NCBI GenBank assembly: GCA_944388245.1
Contig: CALXIA010000005.1
Coordinates: 1-64,000 of the forward strand
DNA from: an uncultured Gemmiger sp.
Lineage (GTDB): Bacteria > Bacillota > Clostridia > Oscillospirales > Ruminococcaceae
Reading direction: 5' to 3'
DNA length: 64,000 bases
Shown here: one piece after another, positions 58,318-64,000 of the stretch
Position numbering within the stretch: the stretch's first letter is position 1
Layout: every line of letters starts with the position of its first letter
Program-made: the position numbers and the translations under genes
The notes under the pieces: generated by a model
The model's database searches: none
Told to the model about the DNA's origin: nothing
What the model saw: only the letters and a program-made list of their open reading frames with translations

Positions 58318-59394
58318 TCAAGCTTTCTTTTTGTAGACAAACTCCCGCTGGATCTGGAAGCTGACAAAGAACAGCACCATATCCACCAGGATCTTGACCG
58401 GCAGTTCGGCCCCGGCCGGATTGCCCAGCAGCCGCACTGCGATCAGGCTTACCAGGCCCGCGCTGGCCAGCATCTGCACCAGTGCCAGAACACAATACCG
58501 CACCGCGGCCTGCCGGTGCCCGGCCTGGCTGTGAAAGACCACCCGGTGGTTCAGGTAATAGTTGTAGCTGGCGGAACAGACCCGGGCCAGCGCCGTGCAG
58601 AAGAAGATGGCGGCGGTGGCGTTTGTGAACAGCCGCCCCAGCAGCCAGAGCAACAGGGTGAACAGAGCCAGGTCCAGCACGCTGGCCGACAGGCTGGAGA
58701 ACAAAAACCGCCCGAAGATCGCGTAGATGCGGGCGGAATCCCGCAGCGGATGGAAGTGGGAGGAATGGTTCTCCTTGGAATCGTAGATGGTCTGGATGGG
58801 CAGCTCCCGGATAGGCAGCCGGTCCTTGGTCTCGATGAGCATGTTGCTCTCAAACTCGAACCGCTCCCCCGGCACATTCATAAGCCGGCGCATAAAGGCG
58901 GTGGGCACCCCGCGCAGACCAGTCTGGGTGTCGCTCACCGACACCCCGCACAGCGACCGGAACATAAAGCAGGTGATCTTGTTGCCCCAGCGGCTTTTGA
59001 AAGGGACCCCCGCATCGTCAAAATCCCGGCAGCCCAGCAGCAGGCTGTCCGGATGGGCGCACATTTCCTGCATGAACCGCAGGATGTCCGGCACCGAGTG
59101 TTGCCCGTCGGAATCGGCGGTGATGGCGCCGGGGGCGTCCGGCCAGGTGTTCAGGCAATGGTTGAAGGCCGTTTTCAGGGCGCGGCCCTTGCCCAGGTTG
59201 ACCGCGTGGCGCAGCACCGTGCAGCCCTGTGCCTCGGCGCTGTCAAAGTATGGCCGGTAGGTCTCGGAACTGCCGTCGTCTACCAGCAGGATCCGGCGGA
59301 TGCCCGCATCGCGCATCTCCTCCAGCAGGCGGGAAAGGCGGTCATCGGGTTCCAGCGAAGGGATGATCACCGGCACATCCAGATAGTCGTACAT
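58318..59394 (-). CDS. GT2-GtrA fusion protein
   Basis: 358 residues. N-terminal GT2 domain (about 8-225: VIIPSLEPDDRL, LLVDDGSSE, ITADSDGQHS, DTQTGLRGVP) fused to a GtrA-like domain with four membrane helices (about 232-355: RFLFSSLSASVLDLALF). GtrA proteins flip bactoprenol-linked sugars, and GtrB-type GT2 enzymes make them; this fusion would do both. The ATG has GAAGGAG upstream. Confidence 0.88.
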   Translation of the reverse strand: MYDYLDVPVIIPSLEPDDRLSRLLEEMRDAGIRRILLVDDGSSETYRPYFDSAEAQGCTVLRHAVNLGKGRALKTAFNHCLNTWPDAPGAITADSDGQHSVPDILRFMQEMCAHPDSLLLGCRDFDDAGVPFKSRWGNKITCFMFRSLCGVSVSDTQTGLRGVPTAFMRRLMNVPGERFEFESNMLIETKDRLPIRELPIQTIYDSKENHSSHFHPLRDSARIYAIFGRFLFSSLSASVLDLALFTLLLWLLGRLFTNATAAIFFCTALARVCSASYNYYLNHRVVFHSQAGHRQAAVRYCVLALVQMLASAGLVSLIAVRLLGNPAGAELPVKILVDMVLFFVSFQIQREFVYKKKA

Positions 59395-59421
59395 AGAGTT
59401 CTCCTTCTATTGTGGGCCCGG

Positions 59422-61506
59422 TCACCGGGCAAGAACCGCAAGGAATACATTCAGCAGCACGCCGGCGTCCACCAGCGCAAAGGTCAGCGCCAACGCATGG
59501 GGTCCGCCCAGTTCCAGCCGGGCGCGGGCCGGCCGCAGCGCCACCAGCGCCGCCGGCAAAAAGCCCAGCAGATACCGCCCCTGCAGGCCGTACAGGGTGG
59601 TATAGTAGGTCGGCGTCCAGAGCAGGCAGCCGCCCACCGTGAGCGCCAGCGCCGCCAGCGCCAGCGCCCCGGTCCACAGCCGCCCCGGCCCGGAAAGGGG
59701 AGAAGATCCCCCCAGCACCGCCGCCGCCAGCAGGGCGTACAGCGCCAGCACCCAGCCCCAGGCCAGGTCCAGCGTATAGTAGCTCAGGCTGCCCCCTACC
59801 AGGCCCCGGAGATAGTGGTCGGTGTTTTCGATCAGGGTGTTGACAAAGAGTTTCAGGGTGGTGCCGGGATTCTGCAGCACATAGCCGACACTGTAGGTCA
59901 CTTTGTCCTGTTCCGCCACCAGGCCCTGGGTGGGGCCGGCCGCATCCTCCGGTTCTTCCGCTGTCTGATCGGTCGGGACGCTTTCGGCCTGGACCTGGGC
60001 AGCCGCGGCAGGCGCTTCGGTGGTCCACATTCCCCGCAAGGTCAGCCGGTTCTCCGGCGAAAGGGCAAAGGCCAGCAGCGCCAGCACCAATACGCCGGCC
60101 TTATACCACCGGCTGTACCGCCCGATCCGCCCGGCCGGGATCAGAAAAACCAGCCCGGCCAGGGGCAGATAGACCATCTTGGCGGGGGCAATGAGCATCG
60201 CCAGCAAGGCCAGAACCGCCAGACGGGCGGGATGCGGCCGCGGGGCCGGGCCGTATGCCGCGTCCAGCACCAGCGCGGTAAAGGCCAGCAGCAGGCCCAG
60301 CAGCAGGCTGTCCCGGCTGAAGGAGGCCGCCAGATGCAGGGTCATGGGCAGCAGCGCCACCGCCAGGAAGACCCGTTTGCCGAACGGCGCCCGTTTCACC
60401 GCCCAGGCGGCAAGCAGCGCGAAGGCGATCAGATTGGCCAGGCGGCCCAGCAACAGGGTGGGGGCAAATCCCAGGTGCAGCACATAGCCCAGCAGCACCG
60501 CCAGGCCGCTGCACAGGTACAGCGTATTGTCCAAACTGGCCTGCAACTCGTTATAATATTCGATCTGGCCCAGCGCCGAACCGCTGACCGAGGTCAGCTG
60601 CCGCACATACTGCCGCCAGGTAAAGACATTGGTGTCGGCATTTTGCACAAGAGGGTCCTGGTCATCCGCCCGGCGGAAGGTCTCCTGCACCGGCACCGCG
60701 CCGATGGGATAGGCGTCCGGCGCCAGGTGGGTGGATATCCGGGAGGCCAGGGTAAACGCCTGGTTGATGTGGTACTGTTCATCCGGCGCCGCATAGGGCG
60801 GCAGCAGCATGGTGAACAGCAGCCCCAGCGCCAGGACCAGCACAAGGCAGACCCGGTGCAGCGGCCAGGGCCGCGGCCCGGTGCAGGCCGTGGCGCACAG
60901 GCAGACCAGCCCGACCGCCAGCAGGCCGAAAACCCAGAAATAGGCCGAGACAAACCCGCCGATCTGCTCGGTGACCGCCAGCAGCGCCAGGCTGCCCGAC
61001 ACCGGGCTTTCCCCCAGATAGAGCAGCCCGTCCAGCCCGTCGGGGCCGAAGCCCACGGCAGCCTCGGCGCTGCCCGGGGCGTATTCGGCGGTCAGCACCA
61101 GCCGATACCGCCCGGCGGTGTTTGCCGGCACCGGGGTGTCCAGCCCCAGGGTGGTATATCCCTCCGGCACCAGATAGGCCAGGTCGCCGGTGCTGGTGCT
61201 GAGCAGCGCGCCGGTCTCGTCATCGTACAATTCCAGCCGCAGCGTACCGGAACAGGCACCCTGCGCCCGCAGCTGAAAGCCCAGCCCTACCAGCGGCTGG
61301 TCGGTGGTAAAGGTCTGGGTCAGCGGTTCGGTCAATGCCAGGGTCTGGTCGTACCGATCGTTCAGTTTGACGGTCTGGCTTTTGGTCTGGGCGGGCAGCA
61401 CCGCCGTGAGCCACACGCAGAACAGCACCACCAGGCCGATCAGCGCCAGCGCGGCAATGCCCAGCGGCCGGCGATACCGCCTGAGAACAGATACAACACG
61501 GTTCAT
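59422..61506 (-). CDS. DUF2142 family polytopic membrane protein
   Basis: 694 residues. First helix (about 15-38), an extracytoplasmic beta-rich domain (about 45-180), then ten or more helices. Family landmarks are LPPYAAPDEQYHINQAF, ASFSRDSLLLGLLLAF and APAKMVYLPLAGLVFL. The PDE motif in the first large loop resembles GT-C catalytic acids, so this may be the final glycosyltransferase of the operon. The ATG follows AAGGAG. It is first in a five-gene operon. Confidence 0.85.
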   Translation of the reverse strand: MNRVVSVLRRYRRPLGIAALALIGLVVLFCVWLTAVLPAQTKSQTVKLNDRYDQTLALTEPLTQTFTTDQPLVGLGFQLRAQGACSGTLRLELYDDETGALLSTSTGDLAYLVPEGYTTLGLDTPVPANTAGRYRLVLTAEYAPGSAEAAVGFGPDGLDGLLYLGESPVSGSLALLAVTEQIGGFVSAYFWVFGLLAVGLVCLCATACTGPRPWPLHRVCLVLVLALGLLFTMLLPPYAAPDEQYHINQAFTLASRISTHLAPDAYPIGAVPVQETFRRADDQDPLVQNADTNVFTWRQYVRQLTSVSGSALGQIEYYNELQASLDNTLYLCSGLAVLLGYVLHLGFAPTLLLGRLANLIAFALLAAWAVKRAPFGKRVFLAVALLPMTLHLAASFSRDSLLLGLLLAFTALVLDAAYGPAPRPHPARLAVLALLAMLIAPAKMVYLPLAGLVFLIPAGRIGRYSRWYKAGVLVLALLAFALSPENRLTLRGMWTTEAPAAAAQVQAESVPTDQTAEEPEDAAGPTQGLVAEQDKVTYSVGYVLQNPGTTLKLFVNTLIENTDHYLRGLVGGSLSYYTLDLAWGWVLALYALLAAAVLGGSSPLSGPGRLWTGALALAALALTVGGCLLWTPTYYTTLYGLQGRYLLGFLPAALVALRPARARLELGGPHALALTFALVDAGVLLNVFLAVLAR

Positions 61507-61540
61507 CCGCAGGATTCTCCTTCAGGTCGTGGTTAGGAAC

Positions 61541-61549
61541 AGTATACCA
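61541..61549 (-). promoter_or_regulatory. Promoter of the DUF2142 glycosylation operon
   Basis: Minus-strand extended -10 TGGTATACT (TATACT at 61546-61541); the -35 region is weak. Confidence 0.5.
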
Positions 61550-61571
61550 TAGATACCCGCAAAAAGAAATA

Positions 61572-61593
61572 GCGCCCCGCCAAAGCGGAGCGC
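61572..61593 (-). terminator. Terminator of the kds operon
   Basis: In minus-strand RNA GCGCUCCGC pairs with GCGGGGCGC (one GU), followed by UAUUUCUUUUU. It separates the Kdo operon from the DUF2142 operon. Confidence 0.7.
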
Positions 61594-61606
61594 AAAACGC
61601 GCGCGG

Positions 61607-62122
61607 CTATTGGGCCGTGACCGGGCGGGGGCTGACCTGCTCCCACAACCCGGCGGACTTGAGCCAGGCCTCACAGAACTGGCGCACCGCCCCCTGCCCG
61701 CCCGGCAGGGTGGCGACAAACTGGCAGACCGCCCGCACCTCCGGCGCGGCGTCGGCGGGGCAGGCCCGCACACCGCACAGCGTCATCGCGGCCAGGTCGT
61801 TCAGATCGTCCCCCATATAGCCGGTCTCGGCCAGGGACACGCCGGCCGCGGCGGCCAGCTGGCGCAGGGCCGCGGGCTTGTCCCCGATCCCCTGCACCAC
61901 CCGGGCGATGCCCAGTTCGGCGGCCCGGCGTTCCACGATTTGGCTGCGGCGGCCGGTCAGAATGGCCAGTTCCATCCCGGCGGCCTGGAGCAGTTTCAGC
62001 CCCAGCCCGTCCTTGGCGGAAAAGCGCTTGCACACCTCCCCGTCCGGGCCCATATAGATGCCCCCGTCGGTGAGGGTGCCGTCCACGTCCAGCACCAGGA
62101 GGCGCAGAGGATGGTAGTCCAT
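61607..62122 (-). CDS. kdsC: 3-deoxy-D-manno-octulosonate 8-phosphate phosphatase
   Basis: 171 residues of the HAD superfamily C0 subclass: VLDVDGTLTDGGIYM with the nucleophile Asp, ILTGRRS, and YMGDDLNDLAAM. No cap domain, as in KdsC, which works as a tetramer. It releases Kdo from Kdo 8-phosphate. The position after kdsD and kdsA supports the specific assignment. ATG behind AAAGGGACC. Confidence 0.93.
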   Translation of the reverse strand: MDYHPLRLLVLDVDGTLTDGGIYMGPDGEVCKRFSAKDGLGLKLLQAAGMELAILTGRRSQIVERRAAELGIARVVQGIGDKPAALRQLAAAAGVSLAETGYMGDDLNDLAAMTLCGVRACPADAAPEVRAVCQFVATLPGGQGAVRQFCEAWLKSAGLWEQVSPRPVTAQ

Positions 62123-62155
62123 ACAAGGTCCCTTTCCGGGCCGGACGGCCCTCGG

Positions 62156-63130
62156 TTACAGAATGATGCCCGCGGCCAGGATGGCCTGCAGGGTGATGGT
62201 GCCCACCACCTTGCGATTCTCATCCAGCACCGGCATGGCGCCGAACCGGTGGGCCTTGAGGATCTGCAGCGCGTTGACCGCCATGGTATCCGGCGTAGTC
62301 CAGGTGGGCTGGGTGGTCATCACGTCCCGGATCTGCAGGCTGTACACATCCACGCCCTTTTCCAGCAGGCGGCGCAGATCGCCGTCGGTGAGCACGCCGG
62401 CCATCCGGCCTTCCCCGTCCACCATGGTCACGATGCCCAGGGATTTGTGGCTCATCTCCACAATGGCGTCCTTGAAGGTCACGTCCGCGCCGATCACCGC
62501 GTTGGCAGCGCCGGTGAACATGATGTCCCCCACCCGGCAGATGAGCTTTTTGCCCAGCGCCCCCGCCGGATGGTACATGCCGAAGTTCTCCTTGGTAAAG
62601 CCGTAGACCCCGCTGGCCACCACCGCCAGCGCGTCCCCGTACACCAGGGTGGCGGTGGTGCTGGAGGTGGGCGCCAGGCCCAGATGGCAGGCCTCGTCAA
62701 ACTTCGGGAACACCTGCACCACGTCGCAGGCCCGGGCCAGGGTGGAGTCCGGATTGCCGGTGATCCCCACCAGGGTGGCGCCGATCATCCGGATGTTGGG
62801 CAGGATGCGGGTGATCTCCTCGCTCTCGCCGCTGTAGCTGATGGCGATGACCACGTCCTGCGGGCCCACCATGCCCAGATCCCCGTGCAGCGCCTCGGCG
62901 GGATGCAGATGAAAGGAGGGCGTGCCCAGGCTGGCCAGGGTGGCCGCCAGCTTGGCGGCGATGTGGCCCGGCTTGCCCATGCCGGTCAGGATCACCCGGC
63001 CCTTGCAGCCGGTGACCAGGTCCAGGATCCGCACAAAGGTTTCGTCCAGCGCGTCCCGGGTGCGGCGCAGCGCCTCGATCTCCACGTCAAAGACCCGGCG
63101 GGCGTCGGCCAGTTTTTCGGTATCGTTCAT
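62156..63130 (-). CDS. kdsD: D-arabinose 5-phosphate isomerase
   Basis: 324 residues: SIS domain (VILTGMGKPGHIAAKLAATL, ISYSGESEEITRIL, PTSSTTATLVYGDALAV) followed by two CBS domains (from about 200). The His residues of the KdsD/KpsF active site are present in AEALHGDLGM. It converts ribulose 5-phosphate to arabinose 5-phosphate, the KdsA substrate. The ATG follows GAGGAGGG, nine bases after the kdsA stop. Confidence 0.95.
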   Translation of the reverse strand: MNDTEKLADARRVFDVEIEALRRTRDALDETFVRILDLVTGCKGRVILTGMGKPGHIAAKLAATLASLGTPSFHLHPAEALHGDLGMVGPQDVVIAISYSGESEEITRILPNIRMIGATLVGITGNPDSTLARACDVVQVFPKFDEACHLGLAPTSSTTATLVYGDALAVVASGVYGFTKENFGMYHPAGALGKKLICRVGDIMFTGAANAVIGADVTFKDAIVEMSHKSLGIVTMVDGEGRMAGVLTDGDLRRLLEKGVDVYSLQIRDVMTTQPTWTTPDTMAVNALQILKAHRFGAMPVLDENRKVVGTITLQAILAAGIIL

Positions 63131-63139
63131 GGGCCCTCC

Positions 63140-63919
63140 TCAGCGCACGGCGCGGTATACCCGCATGAGCCGCTCCATCATGGGTTCCAGTTCCGCAAGC
63201 GGCACCATGTTGGGCCCGTCGGAGAGGGCGTTGTCCGGGTCGGGGTGCACCTCCATAAAGAGGGCGTCCGCCCCGGCGGCCAGCGCCGCCTTGGCCAGCG
63301 GCTCCACATAGGCCCGGTTACCGCCGGTGCAGCTGCCCTTGCCGCCGGGCTTCTGCACGCTGTGGGTGGCGTCGAACACCACCGGCCAGCCCAGCTTCTT
63401 CATCTCCGGGATGCCGGTCATATCCACCACCAGGGTGTTGTAGCCGAAGCTGGTGCCCCGCTCGCAGAGCATCAGGTCCTGGCAGCCGCTCTCCACCAGT
63501 TTGTTCACCACATTGGCCATATCCCAGGGGGCCAGGAACTGGGCCTTTTTCACATTGACCTTGCGCCCGGTGCGGGCGGCGGCCACCAGCAGATCGGTCT
63601 GCCGGCAGAGGAAAGCCGGGATCTGCACCAGGTCACAGACCCGGCCCACCGGCTCGGCCTGCCAGGGCTCGTGGATATCGGTGGCCAGCTTCAGACCGTA
63701 CCGGTCCTTGACCTTTTGCAGGATCTCCAGCCCTTTCTCCAGCCCGGGGCCCCGGAAGGAGGCCAGGCTGGTGCGGTTGGCCTTGTCAAAGGAGGCCTTG
63801 AAGTACAGGTCCAGCCCCAGCCGGTCCGCGATCTGGGCCAGGCGAGGGGCTACCTCCATGACCAGCGCTTCCGACTCGATCACGCAGGGGCCGGCGATCC
63901 AGAGCATCGGTGCGTCCAT
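63140..63919 (-). CDS. kdsA: 3-deoxy-8-phosphooctulonate synthase
   Basis: 259 residues. [76 protein letters not shown] and EVHPDP are all KdsA blocks. The Cys in IAGPC is the metal ligand of the metal-dependent (Aquifex-like) class, where the E. coli type has Asn. It joins phosphoenolpyruvate and arabinose 5-phosphate to Kdo 8-phosphate. The ATG follows AAGGAGG. Confidence 0.96.
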   Translation of the reverse strand: MDAPMLWIAGPCVIESEALVMEVAPRLAQIADRLGLDLYFKASFDKANRTSLASFRGPGLEKGLEILQKVKDRYGLKLATDIHEPWQAEPVGRVCDLVQIPAFLCRQTDLLVAAARTGRKVNVKKAQFLAPWDMANVVNKLVESGCQDLMLCERGTSFGYNTLVVDMTGIPEMKKLGWPVVFDATHSVQKPGGKGSCTGGNRAYVEPLAKAALAAGADALFMEVHPDPDNALSDGPNMVPLAELEPMMERLMRVYRAVR

Positions 63920-63928
63920 ACTGCCTCC

Positions 63929-64000
63929 TTACACCCGGTCCGGGTGGGCCGCGATGTAGGCCCGCACCCGTTCCAGGTCTTTGTAGGTATCCACCGCCAC
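63929..64000 (-). CDS. kdsB: 3-deoxy-manno-octulosonate cytidylyltransferase, C-terminal end
   Basis: Only the last 23 codons and the stop lie in the window, running off the right edge. They read VDTYKDLERVRAYIAAH, matching the end of KdsB (VDTPEDLERVR in E. coli type). Its stop is nine bases before the kdsA ATG, within the same operon. It would make CMP-Kdo, completing the activation pathway. Short evidence, but the context is strong. Confidence 0.8.
   Translation of the reverse strand: MAVDTYKDLERVRAYIAAHPDRV

Noticed and set aside
57799..61536. Very long open frame (over 1200 codons) on the plus strand
   Set aside because: It is antisense to the GT4, GT2-GtrA and DUF2142 genes. Its product is Gln/His/Arg/Gly-rich without domains, as expected from high-GC antisense of real genes.
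61607..64000. Lipopolysaccharide core locus of a diderm
   Set aside because: Only Kdo synthesis genes are seen; neighbouring genes and the spore, T-box and TagGH evidence favour a monoderm host.
1..64000. CRISPR array, tRNA, rRNA, prophage or transposase
   Set aside because: No regularly spaced repeats, no cloverleaf or rRNA sequence recognised, and no integrase, transposase or phage structural proteins among the translated frames.

Overview
The window is chromosomal DNA from a high-GC (low to mid 60s percent by eye) Gram-positive anaerobe, most likely an endospore-forming member of the Clostridia (Oscillospiraceae/Ruminococcaceae type). The evidence is a dipicolinate synthase pair (dpaA, dpaB), a Phe T-box riboswitch in front of pheST, GlpP-type antitermination, a TagGH-type polysaccharide exporter, the rplU-rpmA-obgE-mrnC order and a three-gene anaerobic glycerol-3-phosphate dehydrogenase module. 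I see no rRNA, tRNA, CRISPR array, prophage or intact insertion sequence. Most of the DNA is ordinary, densely packed housekeeping and envelope genes.

Layout. 0-7.2 kb: the end of an SPFH-domain gene, a MarR-regulated heterodimeric ABC exporter, and glpK-glpP. 7.3-12.7 kb: a membrane-anchored alpha/beta hydrolase and the glycerol-3-phosphate oxidation operon; glpP, the hydrolase and glpA each follow a promoter plus a leader hairpin with a U-run, which fits an antitermination-controlled glycerol regulon. 12.8-21.4 kb: uridine phosphorylase and a surface-polysaccharide operon (rfbC, ABC permease, ABC ATPase, two tandem-domain GT2 enzymes, a polytopic membrane protein). 21.4-28.3 kb: a D-Ala-D-Ala carboxypeptidase, a folate enzyme, dpaAB, a CCA-adding-enzyme-like protein lacking its catalytic head, murC, a MazF-type toxin and acpS. 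28.3-32.1 kb: T-box and pheST. 32.2-38.9 kb: a PASTA pseudokinase, yebC, an RsmF-type methyltransferase, a tiny hydrophilic gene, mrnC, obgE, rpmA, rplU.

38.9-46 kb: a GT-C-like protein, folD, lgt, an M16 peptidase pair and a VanY-type carboxypeptidase. 46.2-53.7 kb: purine nucleoside phosphorylase, an Mrp/NBP35 ATPase, a GH13 enzyme, an SGNH/MBOAT acyl-transfer pair, efp and an acidic zinc-ribbon protein. 53.8-61.5 kb: a second polytopic protein, a small conserved protein, and an operon DUF2142 - GT2/GtrA - GT4 - GT2 - DUF2304. 61.6-64 kb: a Kdo operon kdsB-kdsA-kdsD-kdsC, running off the right edge.

The strongest theme is envelope glycobiology: three loci for export, lipid-linked glycosylation and O-acylation, plus activated-Kdo synthesis in what otherwise looks like a monoderm spore-former. 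The second theme is RNA-level control: two GlpP-like attenuators, a third structured leader, a T-box and a hairpin over the mazF ribosome binding site. The best leads are the Kdo operon with its neighbouring glycosylation operon, the zinc-ribbon/PASTA pseudokinase, the headless CCA enzyme, the joint absence of Prp and the L27 leader peptide, divergent promoters sharing one palindromic -35 box, and a bidirectional terminator apparently split by a small palindromic element.
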